A stretch of DNA of 8,150 nt from Actinomycetota bacterium (lineage in GTDB: Bacteria; Actinomycetota; Actinomycetes; Actinomycetales; Microbacteriaceae): the NCBI GenBank assembly GCA_009703845.1, contig WLFI01000026.1, positions 1 through 8,150 of the forward strand, written 5' to 3'. A program made the translations under genes and the position numbers. Under the pieces are notes generated by a model that was given only the letters and a program-made list of their open reading frames with translations, was not told the origin of the DNA and made no database searches. This document shows positions 1-5,814 of the stretch, in pieces. The first letter of the stretch is position 1. Each line of letters opens with the position of its first letter.

Positions 1-425
1 ACGGCGCTACCGAACTTGACATGGTGCTCAACGTTTCGGCGTTGATCTCGGGTGATTACCAGTTGGTTGAGGAGGACATCCGCGCGGTTGTTTTGGCGGC
101 TAAGGGTCAACTCGAAACCGCCAGCATCAAGGTGATTTTCGAAACCGCGTTGCTCACCCCAGAGTTGATTGTCAAGGCTTGCGAGCTTTCCGAAAAGGCA
201 CGCGCCGACTATGTGAAAACCTCGACCGGATTCGCAAGCGAAGGCGCCACCATCGAAAACGTGCGTCTCATGAAGGCGAACGTGGGGGACCGCATGAAGG
301 TCAAGTCTTCTGGCGGTGTGCGCACTCTCGACCAGCTAATCGACTTCATGAACGAAGGCGTTACACGTTCGGGTTGTTCTGCAACCGAGGCCGTGCTTTC
401 GGAGTTTTTGGCGAACGCTCGCTAG
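1..425 (+). CDS. deoC: Deoxyribose-phosphate aldolase, C-terminal part (5' end outside window)
   Basis: Class I aldolase that cleaves 2-deoxyribose-5-phosphate to glyceraldehyde-3-phosphate and acetaldehyde in cytoplasmic deoxynucleoside catabolism. The reading frame is open from base 3, so the gene enters from the left. About 140 residues are visible, against roughly 220 for the whole family protein. The visible part opens with GATELDMVLNVSAL, the family's G-A-x-E-x-D strand. Next comes KVIFETALL, then DYVKTSTGF with the Schiff-base lysine (visible residue 72), then KVKSSGGVRT with the second active-site lysine (residue 101). The gene ends in a plain TAG stop. The Met at base 21 lies inside a conserved strand and is not the start. 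No other deo or nucleoside-salvage gene follows; the next gene has its own promoter-like signal. The family call is secure. The upstream operon cannot be seen. Confidence 0.95.
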   Translation, partial: GATELDMVLNVSALISGDYQLVEEDIRAVVLAAKGQLETASIKVIFETALLTPELIVKACELSEKARADYVKTSTGFASEGATIENVRLMKANVGDRMKVKSSGGVRTLDQLIDFMNEGVTRSGCSATEAVLSEFLANAR

Positions 426-482
426 CACTTTTTGCGTTATCGAGTCGGGCTCGTGTTCTCAGCCATTTTTCAGGTTCTTGCC

Positions 483-495
483 TAGACTGAAAACT
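483..495 (+). promoter_or_regulatory. Leaderless-type -10 element for the Bax-inhibitor gene
   Basis: TAGACT at 483-488 fits the actinobacterial TANNNT -10 pattern and ends seven bases before the ATG at 496. Transcription would therefore begin at or next to the A of the start codon. No Shine-Dalgarno sequence is present in the intervening bases (GAAAACT). I see no convincing -35 hexamer at 16-18 bases. The element also argues for the ATG at 496 over the in-frame TTG at 478, which lies upstream of the -10 box. Confidence 0.6.
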
Positions 496-1254
496 ATGAG
501 TAACTCACACAACCCAGTATTCAACCGCGTGCTTAAGGCACCAACCGTAAACCAAGAAGCCGTTGACGCTCAGTTTGAGCAAATCACCAGTGGCAACAAG
601 ATGACCTTTGAAGGCACCTCGGTAAAAATCGCAGGTCTCTTCATCGTTCTTTTGGCTGCTGCTGGCGCAACCTGGCTTTTCGCTCCGATTGAAACCCAAA
701 TCCTTTTGCTGCTCCCAGCTGCTTTGGTTGGTTTTGGTCTAGCCCTTTGGCTTACCTTCAGCCGCAAGATCAACCCGGTTGGCGTTGTAGCTTATGCGGC
801 TGTTGAGGGCGTTTTCTTGGGTGGTCTATCGAGCCTGTTCGAGCAAATGTACCCAGGCATCGTTTACACCGCAGTGATGGCAACCCTAGTTACCGCTGGT
901 GGAATGTTTGCCGCCTACTACTTTGGCCTAATCAAAGTGGATGCTCGCTTCACCCGCATCATGTTCGCATCGCTCATCGGCTATGGTCTGTTCGCTCTGG
1001 TTAACTTCGGTTTCTCGATGTTCACCGGCGGTTCGATGAACGCTTATGGAACCGAATGGGGCTGGGCGATCGCTCTTGTTGGTGTCGGTCTTGCCGCATT
1101 CACCCTGAACCTCGACTTCGAAGACATCAAGCAGGGCGTTGCTAAGGGCCTACCAGCCGAATACGAGTGGCGTGCGGCCTTTGGTCTCACCGTGACTCTG
1201 ATTTGGCTCTACGTCGAAATTCTTCGACTACTTTCGATTCTGCGCCGCGACTAA
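496..1254 (+). CDS. Bax inhibitor-1/YccA family membrane protein
   Basis: A 252-residue integral membrane protein of the bacterial Bax inhibitor-1-like group. The N-terminus of about 40 residues is soluble and starts with the group's typical NPVFNRVLK stretch. Seven hydrophobic segments follow, at about residues 43-62, 69-88, 94-115, 121-146, 155-176, 189-207 and 225-248. The C-terminus has the family signature: LDFEDI near 206-211, then YEWRAAFGLTVTLIWLYVEILRLL near 223-246. An acidic pair in this region belongs to the putative pH/cation-sensing site in characterised BsYetJ-type relatives. The cellular role in actinobacteria is not established; ion or calcium leak and membrane stress are inferred from the family. 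The start is the ATG at 496, because the -10-like element lies between it and the upstream in-frame TTG. The gene stands alone and converges on the polymerase gene. Codon use is somewhat richer in A/T-ending codons than in the downstream genes, perhaps reflecting expression level. Confidence 0.9.
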   Translation: MSNSHNPVFNRVLKAPTVNQEAVDAQFEQITSGNKMTFEGTSVKIAGLFIVLLAAAGATWLFAPIETQILLLLPAALVGFGLALWLTFSRKINPVGVVAYAAVEGVFLGGLSSLFEQMYPGIVYTAVMATLVTAGGMFAAYYFGLIKVDARFTRIMFASLIGYGLFALVNFGFSMFTGGSMNAYGTEWGWAIALVGVGLAAFTLNLDFEDIKQGVAKGLPAEYEWRAAFGLTVTLIWLYVEILRLLSILRRD

Positions 1255-1298
1255 CCCTACCCCTTGTCTGAGAAATGGCTGAATTCGGGGTGTAGGGT
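1254..1298 (+). terminator. Candidate hairpin after the Bax-inhibitor gene (weak terminator)
   Basis: ACCCTACCCC at 1254-1263, overlapping the stop codon, pairs with GGG-T-GTAGGGT at 1288-1298. This gives a ten-pair stem with one bulged base and a loop of about 24 bases. The position right at the end of the gene suggests a 3' structure. The sequence after the stem (CGTTCTGTTAG) has no real T-run and the loop is long, so it is at best a weak or factor-assisted terminator. Confidence 0.35.
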
Positions 1299-1319
1299 CG
1301 TTCTGTTAGTATGGCATTA

Positions 1320-1345
1320 CTAAATAACACTTAGTCATTATTTAG
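1320..1345. repeat. AT-rich 8-bp perfect inverted repeat in convergent intergenic region
   Basis: CTAAATAA at 1320-1327 is the exact reverse complement of TTATTTAG at 1338-1345, with a ten-base centre. It lies between two convergent genes, 24 bases past the polymerase stop codon when read on the minus strand. It may form a weak hairpin at the polymerase mRNA 3' end. It lacks the GC-rich stem and T-tract of a classic terminator, and binding by a protein is equally possible. Confidence 0.4.
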
Positions 1346-1377
1346 CCAACTACTTAGCCACTAGGCAACTAGGCAAC
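1342..1377. repeat. Degenerate short tandem repeat crossing the polymerase stop codon
   Basis: Read on the plus strand, four consecutive units are visible: TTAGCCAAC (1342), TTAGCCAC (1354), TAGGCAAC (1362) and TAGGCAAC (1370). A looser relative, TTAGTCAT, lies at 1331. The last two units are identical and directly adjacent. The unit at 1370-1377 contains part of the minus-strand TAG stop (1369-1371) and the codons for the final Val and Ala of the polymerase. The array looks like local slippage or duplication at the gene's 3' end. Confidence 0.6.
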
Positions 1378-4300
1378 GGCATTTCTTCGCTGTTGCGATT
1401 GCCAGTTTTCCCAGAGTGCTTTGAGGTCCCACGCGTTTTCTGCCATGAGTGATACCCCGCGAACTCCGGTTCGACGGGTCTTCGCCGAGATCAGCAGCAA
1501 CTTGGTGTTGAAGAGAGTCGAAGCGCAGCGCTGCTGGGCTTCGTCGAAGAACGTTGAGTCAGAGCATCCGTGCCCATCGTCGAGGGTGATGAACACCACT
1601 CGTTTGCCCGAGCGCATGGGTGGAGTTTGGGTGGCGACTCGCACCCCGGCCACCAACACCTCGGTTTTGCTGCGCAGGTGAACCAACTCGTCTGATCGGG
1701 TGACTCCCATGGCATCTAGCATCGGTCGGTATTTATCGAGGATGTGCCCCGAGATGTCCATCTTGAGAATGGCTAACTCGGCGGCCACTCGATCTTCTGT
1801 CGATATTTCGGCGTTTCCGGTTGGCATTCGTTCGGTGACGGTGAAATCGAGCATCGGTTGGTTCGGGTCGAGGGTTGGCCGCTTGACCACAGAGTTGAGC
1901 TCTCGAACTCTCATGACAATGTCGCCACGGGTGTGGCTATCGACGTTGGCCAGTTGGTCTAGCGCGCCAATGGTGGCTAAACGCTCTAGGGTTCGACGGC
2001 TTGGTTTGGCTCGCAGGTAGAAATCGGCCACATCGGTGTAGGGCTGATGCTCTATGACACGCTTTATCTCTGCCTCGCTCACTCCCTGAATTTCGGTCAG
2101 CGCCATTCGAATGCCAAACGCAGGCTCATTCGGGTCTGTGGTTACCCGAGGTGCCGGTTGCACCAGGTATTCGTCGGTTGATTGATTCACATCGAGCGGA
2201 AGCAGGCGAACACCCAAACGCCTGGCTTCGGCGAGTAGCAAACGTCGCGGATACATTCCTGGGTCGTGGGTGAACAGCCCGGCCATGAACTCGGTGGGGT
2301 AGTGAGTTTTGAGCCAGGCGCTTTGGTAGGTGGGCATCGCGAATGCTGCTCCGTGGGCTTTGCAAAAGCCGAATGAGCCGAAACCCTCGAGCGTCGCCCA
2401 AACCTTGTCGATAGTTTCTTGGGTGTAGCCCTTCTCTCTGGCCTTTTGTTTGAAGAACGTTGCTACCTGTGGCGCTAGCCTAGGGTTTTCGAGGTTTCTT
2501 CTGAACTCATCGGCCTTGGCCAAACCGCATCCGGTCATCACGTTGAAGATGCGCAGCACGTGTTCGTGAAAAATCACCACTCCATATGTCTCTCGAAGAA
2601 TGGGCTCGAGGTCTGGGTGCAGGTATTCGGGAGTAGCGAACCCGTGCCGACCATCTAGGTATGGCGCAATCATGTTGCCCTTCATGGGGCCCGGGCGAAA
2701 CAGCGAGATTTGAATGGTCAGGTCGTTGAACTCGGTGGGCTGATGTTTGCCGGTTAGTTCGCGTTGGCCAGGACTTTCGATTTGAAAAATGCCCAGGGTG
2801 TTCGTGGTTCTAATCTGCTTGAAGGTTTCTGCATCGTCACGGGGTATCTCGTCTAGTTCGAGTTTTTCTCCTTTCACTCGTTCGAGTTCTCGAACCGCAT
2901 AGGCCATCGCGCTCTGCATGCGAACACCCAGAACGTCGAGTTTCAGAAAGCCCATTGGGTCCATGTCGTCTTTGTCGAACTGACTCATCGGCAGCCCCAT
3001 GCCGCTGGTTTCTACCGGGGTCAGATTGAGTAGCGTTGCGTCACCCAGAATCACACCGCACGGATGCATCGAGATATGTCTAGGCAATCGATCGAGCCGC
3101 TCGGTGATATCGACCAGCAGGTTCATTTGGCGGTCGCTTTCGACCGATTGGGCGAGCGCGGCTAGTTCGGGTTTGGTTCCCAGAGCATTTCTGAAAGTTC
3201 TTGCACTAAACCGCCACATGTTTTTGGCGATGTCGTCGATTTGGTCTTCGTCTAAGCCGAGAGCTAGCCCTGAGTCTCGCATTGCACCTCGGCCGCGGTA
3301 GGTGCTCTGCATCGAGAGCAGGGTGACTCTGTTACTGCCGTAGCGTTTGAAAATCTCTCGGTAAATGTCGTGCCGCCTGGCCGACTCAACGTCGATGTCG
3401 ATATCTGGCAGGCTGCTGCGCTCGGTGCTCAAGAATCGCTCAAAAAGCAGCTCGTGCTCTATCGGGTCGACACCGCTAATGCCCAGCAGATAGTTGGTTA
3501 GCGATCCAGCGCCCGAACCTCGCGCCGCAATTCGTATCTTCATGTCGCGAATCATTTGGGTGACATCGGCGACGGTCAGAAAGTAGGTGGCAAATCCGAG
3601 CCGGTTGATCGTGATCAACTCTTGGCTGAGCCGGTGTCGAATTGAAGCGAGCTGATTGTCGGATGCACGTGGATAGCGCCACTCAATCGCACTGTTTGCC
3701 TTTTGCCAAAGCACTTCGAATGGGTTTCCGTCGATTCCCAGGGTGCTCTTCTCTGGAGTCTTTGGCTTGCCCCAGCCACAGTCGTTTTGCGGGTTCAGGC
3801 GAGCGCGGTCGGCCAGGGTCATGGTGGTTTCGATCAGACTCTTGGCGCGTGCCTGATCTTGGGTTATTTCGATTGCCAGCGCTCGCATTTTGCTGGCCGG
3901 TTTGAGCCAGGCTTGGGCGTTGGGTTGCGGTGTAAACATTCCGAGCGGTTCGAGATGCCTAGCAGCGTCGAGCACATCGGCTGTAAGGGCGTCGTCTGGT
4001 TCGAGGTAGCGAACGGCGTTGGTGAGAACCGTGGGGATTCCCATCGAATCGGCCAGCTGTAGCAATCGGTTCGCCTGCAGGTTGCAAAACGGTGAACCCG
4101 GTTCGGTTAGGTGACTGGTGATTTCTACGACAAGAGCCCGAGTCGAGATGAAAGCTTTTCGCCAGTTTTTGAGGCGTTCGGCTGTGAGGGTGCGATCGCC
4201 GGCTAAGGCAGCTTCGCCCACGTCACTGTTGTTACCGACTAACACGGTGACCAAGGCAACTCCATCACGCACAGCTAATCGAGCAAGCTCGCTCCGCTTG

Positions 4301-4647
4301 ATTGCCGGGTTCTGTTGCTTACGCGTTTTTTGGTGAGCGGTTGAGACTATGGCGCAGAGCGCAGACCAACCCAACCCGCCATCGTGACCGTGAGCGAGCA
4401 CCACCACGCGGCCGAGCGATAGACCCGCGTCATCGACCGCTTCAAGGTCAACGCCAGCTATGGGGGAGATGCCCATTTTGAGGCACGCCCCGATGTGCTT
4501 CACCGCACCGTAAAGACCATCGCGGTCGGTGATTGCCAGTGCGCTCTCGCCTCTCGAAGCCGCGGCCTCGACCATGATTTCAGGACGCGTTACCCCGTAG
4601 TGCCCCGAAAACGCTGAAGCCACATGCAGGTGAATAAATTCACTCAT
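1369..4647 (-). CDS. dnaE2: Error-prone DNA polymerase III alpha subunit, DnaE2 type
   Basis: A C-family replicative-type polymerase used for translesion synthesis and damage-induced mutagenesis; 1092 residues, a normal DnaE2 length. In order: a PHP domain (about 1-280); the palm with RGSGAGS (376-382) and PDIDID (414-419), whose D417 and D419 match the catalytic aspartates; the third catalytic aspartate D571 in KLDVLG; the DnaE2-like LFRPGPMKGNM (649-659) and FGFCKAHGAAFAMPTYQSAWLK (759-780); a helix-hairpin-helix region (about 850-900); and an OB fold (about 995-1072). PHP metal ligands are degraded: H-x-H reads HVA with Ala at 10, TDH reads TDR at 41-42, and NxVH reads NAVR at 210-213. QPMLDF at 930-935 resembles a clamp-binding motif. 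An in-frame TGA three codons upstream and the standard N-terminus support the ATG at 4647. Only a weak ribosome site is visible there, and the DUF6504 gene ends 28 bases upstream. DnaE1 is unlikely, given the length and motifs. Confidence 0.93.
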   Translation of the reverse strand: MSEFIHLHVASAFSGHYGVTRPEIMVEAAASRGESALAITDRDGLYGAVKHIGACLKMGISPIAGVDLEAVDDAGLSLGRVVVLAHGHDGGLGWSALCAIVSTAHQKTRKQQNPAIKRSELARLAVRDGVALVTVLVGNNSDVGEAALAGDRTLTAERLKNWRKAFISTRALVVEITSHLTEPGSPFCNLQANRLLQLADSMGIPTVLTNAVRYLEPDDALTADVLDAARHLEPLGMFTPQPNAQAWLKPASKMRALAIEITQDQARAKSLIETTMTLADRARLNPQNDCGWGKPKTPEKSTLGIDGNPFEVLWQKANSAIEWRYPRASDNQLASIRHRLSQELITINRLGFATYFLTVADVTQMIRDMKIRIAARGSGAGSLTNYLLGISGVDPIEHELLFERFLSTERSSLPDIDIDVESARRHDIYREIFKRYGSNRVTLLSMQSTYRGRGAMRDSGLALGLDEDQIDDIAKNMWRFSARTFRNALGTKPELAALAQSVESDRQMNLLVDITERLDRLPRHISMHPCGVILGDATLLNLTPVETSGMGLPMSQFDKDDMDPMGFLKLDVLGVRMQSAMAYAVRELERVKGEKLELDEIPRDDAETFKQIRTTNTLGIFQIESPGQRELTGKHQPTEFNDLTIQISLFRPGPMKGNMIAPYLDGRHGFATPEYLHPDLEPILRETYGVVIFHEHVLRIFNVMTGCGLAKADEFRRNLENPRLAPQVATFFKQKAREKGYTQETIDKVWATLEGFGSFGFCKAHGAAFAMPTYQSAWLKTHYPTEFMAGLFTHDPGMYPRRLLLAEARRLGVRLLPLDVNQSTDEYLVQPAPRVTTDPNEPAFGIRMALTEIQGVSEAEIKRVIEHQPYTDVADFYLRAKPSRRTLERLATIGALDQLANVDSHTRGDIVMRVRELNSVVKRPTLDPNQPMLDFTVTERMPTGNAEISTEDRVAAELAILKMDISGHILDKYRPMLDAMGVTRSDELVHLRSKTEVLVAGVRVATQTPPMRSGKRVVFITLDDGHGCSDSTFFDEAQQRCASTLFNTKLLLISAKTRRTGVRGVSLMAENAWDLKALWENWQSQQRRNAVA

Positions 4648-4675
4648 GATCGCTCAATCAGCCCCTCTTGGTGTT

Positions 4676-4966
4676 CTACTCGAAAACTCGCACCAGCCGC
4701 CAAATGCCGTCTGAGGTGTTGTGCACCAGTTCGAACTGGCTCTTTGCTTTGGTCACACCAGAAGCTAAGAGTCGCCACATTTCTACTTCGAGCACTCCGG
4801 CACCGATGCCGCGCTGAACCCTGGCCGCTTCGTTCCACCATTCACGCCGAGCAAACCAGCGAATCGGGGGAGCAGAAACAAGAAAACTCTCGTTACGCCA
4901 AGAAAAACCAATCGGCTGACCATTTTTGTCGACTGCTACGGTGACGATCTCGTCTACCCTGAGCAT
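4676..4966 (-). CDS. DUF6504 family protein, partner gene of the DnaE2 mutasome
   Basis: A 96-residue soluble protein of unknown biochemical function. It matches the DUF6504 pattern found beside imuB/dnaE2 in actinobacteria: an N-terminal beta strand (VDEIVTVAVDKNGQP), then F-x-W-R (residues 21-24), then an aromatic segment with W37 and W43-W44 (WFARREWW). This is followed by an E-x-W-R-L core (62-66) and a C-terminal strand pair ending WRLVRVFE. A good ribosome site, AAAGAGG at 4974-4980, lies seven bases before the ATG. It is the first gene of a unit with dnaE2, 28 bases apart, and sits directly behind the LexA box. The role is inferred from context: SOS-induced help to error-prone repair. 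There is no catalytic motif I recognise. The family was recalled from pattern and neighbourhood; a profile search would settle it. Confidence 0.75.
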   Translation of the reverse strand: MLRVDEIVTVAVDKNGQPIGFSWRNESFLVSAPPIRWFARREWWNEAARVQRGIGAGVLEVEMWRLLASGVTKAKSQFELVHNTSDGIWRLVRVFE

Positions 4967-4981
4967 TTTGAAACCTCTTTC

Positions 4982-5003
4982 TATTCGAAAATCTGTTCGA
5001 ATA
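4982..5003 (-). promoter_or_regulatory. LexA operator (SOS box) for DUF6504-dnaE2
   Basis: The core 4985-5000 reads TCGAAAATCTGTTCGA on the plus strand, differing from the actinobacterial SOS consensus TCGAAC-N4-GTTCGA at one position. The outer arms 4982-4989 and 4996-5003 are perfectly complementary (TATTCGAA / TTCGAATA) around a six-base centre. It lies 16 bases before the DUF6504 start codon and covers the predicted transcription start, the place where a LexA repressor would block initiation. The unit is therefore expected to be silent until RecA-driven LexA cleavage. Confidence 0.88.
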
Positions 5004-5008
5004 ACAAG

Positions 5009-5036
5009 AGTGTATGAACCCCCTCGGACATATCAA
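5009..5036 (-). promoter_or_regulatory. Promoter of the DUF6504-dnaE2 unit
   Basis: On the minus strand TTGATA (5036-5031) is five of six to the -35 consensus. It is followed after 16 bases by TACACT (5014-5009), which fits the TANNNT -10 pattern and matches TATAAT at four positions. Transcription would start near 5002, inside the LexA operator, leaving a leader of about 36 bases with the AAAGAGG ribosome site. The agreement of promoter, operator and gene start supports the call. Confidence 0.65.
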
Positions 5037-5069
5037 ATTGACTACGGCGTGTCGGCCTAAGGTGGGCGA

Positions 5070-5801
5070 TTAAAGTGCAGAAATCAGGCTTGGCTCGTTT
5101 ACTCGAACCTTGCCAACCTCGCTTGAAACCTTGTGGAAGAGCGCCTCGGCGGCGACTTCGTCAGAACCTGCGGCAATCGCATCCAAGAGGTCTTGATCGC
5201 CTTCAATGTGCGGGTCGATCCATGCTTCGAAGGTTTCAGGGGTGAGCAACAGCGGGTTTCGGTCGTGAATGTGCGAAAGTTCAGGCGCGCTGTCTTTGGT
5301 TAGCGTCGTGGCCGAAAGTAGCCACCGGGTAGGGTCATTGGCCGCCTTAGACGGGTCGAGCCACCACTCGTATAGCCCGGCGAGAGCAAAAACCCCGTCG
5401 TCGCCCGCGTGAATGTAAAAAGGCTGCTTTGAGCCATCGGCAAGCACCTGCCATTCGTAGTAACCCGAAGCAGGAATCACGCAGCGCCGGCGCACCACCG
5501 ATTCTTTGAAAGACGGCTTCTCGAGAATCGTCTCGATGCGACCGTTGATCAGGGGAGCCCCGTCGATTGCCTTTGCCCAGCGCGGAACCAGACCCCACCT
5601 AGCGGCATGAAACTCGCGGTTGAGCTCGCCAACCGGCGCACCCGCTTCGTCTTTCTCAAATGAGCGGTCCACCAAGATGGCAATGTTCTGGGTCGGGGCC
5701 ACGTTGTATGAAATGCCGGGCATCTCGCCAACAATTTCGTCGGCTTCAAAAATGGTGAGCAGTTCGCCAACAGTTCTGGCAACTACGAAACGTCCGCACA
5801 T
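5070..5801 (-). CDS. SRAP domain protein (YedK/HMCES-type abasic-site crosslinker)
   Basis: A 243-residue SOS-response-associated peptidase family protein. Characterised members (E. coli YedK, human HMCES) cap abasic sites in single-stranded DNA through a thiazolidine bond from Cys2. The active site is visible: MCGRF with Cys2 exposed after Met removal, which fixes the start; YNVAPTQ (N33); WGLVPRWAK; INGRIETI with N86, R88 and E90; RRCVIPASGYYEW with E116; and HDRNP with H179. Compared with the common forms, INARAE reads INGRIE and HDRMP reads HDRNP; the residues that matter for chemistry are kept. GGGAG lies five bases before the ATG. The gene starts 13 bases after the aminotransferase gene stop, so they form an operon. 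It is followed by the SOS-controlled polymerase unit on the same strand, with a 103-base gap and no clear terminator. No LexA box is visible before this gene itself. Confidence 0.95.
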   Translation of the reverse strand: MCGRFVVARTVGELLTIFEADEIVGEMPGISYNVAPTQNIAILVDRSFEKDEAGAPVGELNREFHAARWGLVPRWAKAIDGAPLINGRIETILEKPSFKESVVRRRCVIPASGYYEWQVLADGSKQPFYIHAGDDGVFALAGLYEWWLDPSKAANDPTRWLLSATTLTKDSAPELSHIHDRNPLLLTPETFEAWIDPHIEGDQDLLDAIAAGSDEVAAEALFHKVSSEVGKVRVNEPSLISAL

Positions 5802-5814
5802 AAAAACTCCCGAA

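Noticed and set aside
441..470. CGAG-TCGGG-CTCG followed later by TTTTT as a deoC terminator
   Set aside because: The stem is only four pairs and the T-run is separated from it by about a dozen bases.
478..495. TTG at 478 as the start of the Bax-inhibitor gene
   Set aside because: The -10-like TAGACT lies between it and the ATG, and the six extra residues (MPRLKT) have no ribosome site or family support.
1213..1228. Inverted repeat GTCGAA-ATTC-TTCGAC, resembling a LexA box
   Set aside because: The arms are two bases too close for the TCGAAC-N4-GTTCGA arrangement and it falls in the conserved 3' coding end of the Bax-inhibitor gene.
1307..1334. Plus-strand TAGTAT and a tiny ATG frame (MALLNNT) in the convergent gap
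   Set aside because: The -10-like hexamer overlaps the ATG, there is no -35 box, and seven codons cannot be supported as a gene.
3703..4062. 119-codon plus-strand open frame opposite the polymerase gene
   Set aside because: It is a shadow of the polymerase PHP-palm coding sequence, with no family resemblance and no start signal.
4726..4739. Perfect 14-base palindrome CCAGTTCGAACTGG, containing TTCGAA like the SOS half-sites
   Set aside because: It lies inside the DUF6504 coding sequence and lacks the spacing of the LexA consensus. One such palindrome in about 8 kb is within chance.
5037..5069. GGC/GCC-containing sequence after the SRAP gene as a terminator
   Set aside because: Only a three-pair stem can be drawn and no T-tract follows on the minus strand.
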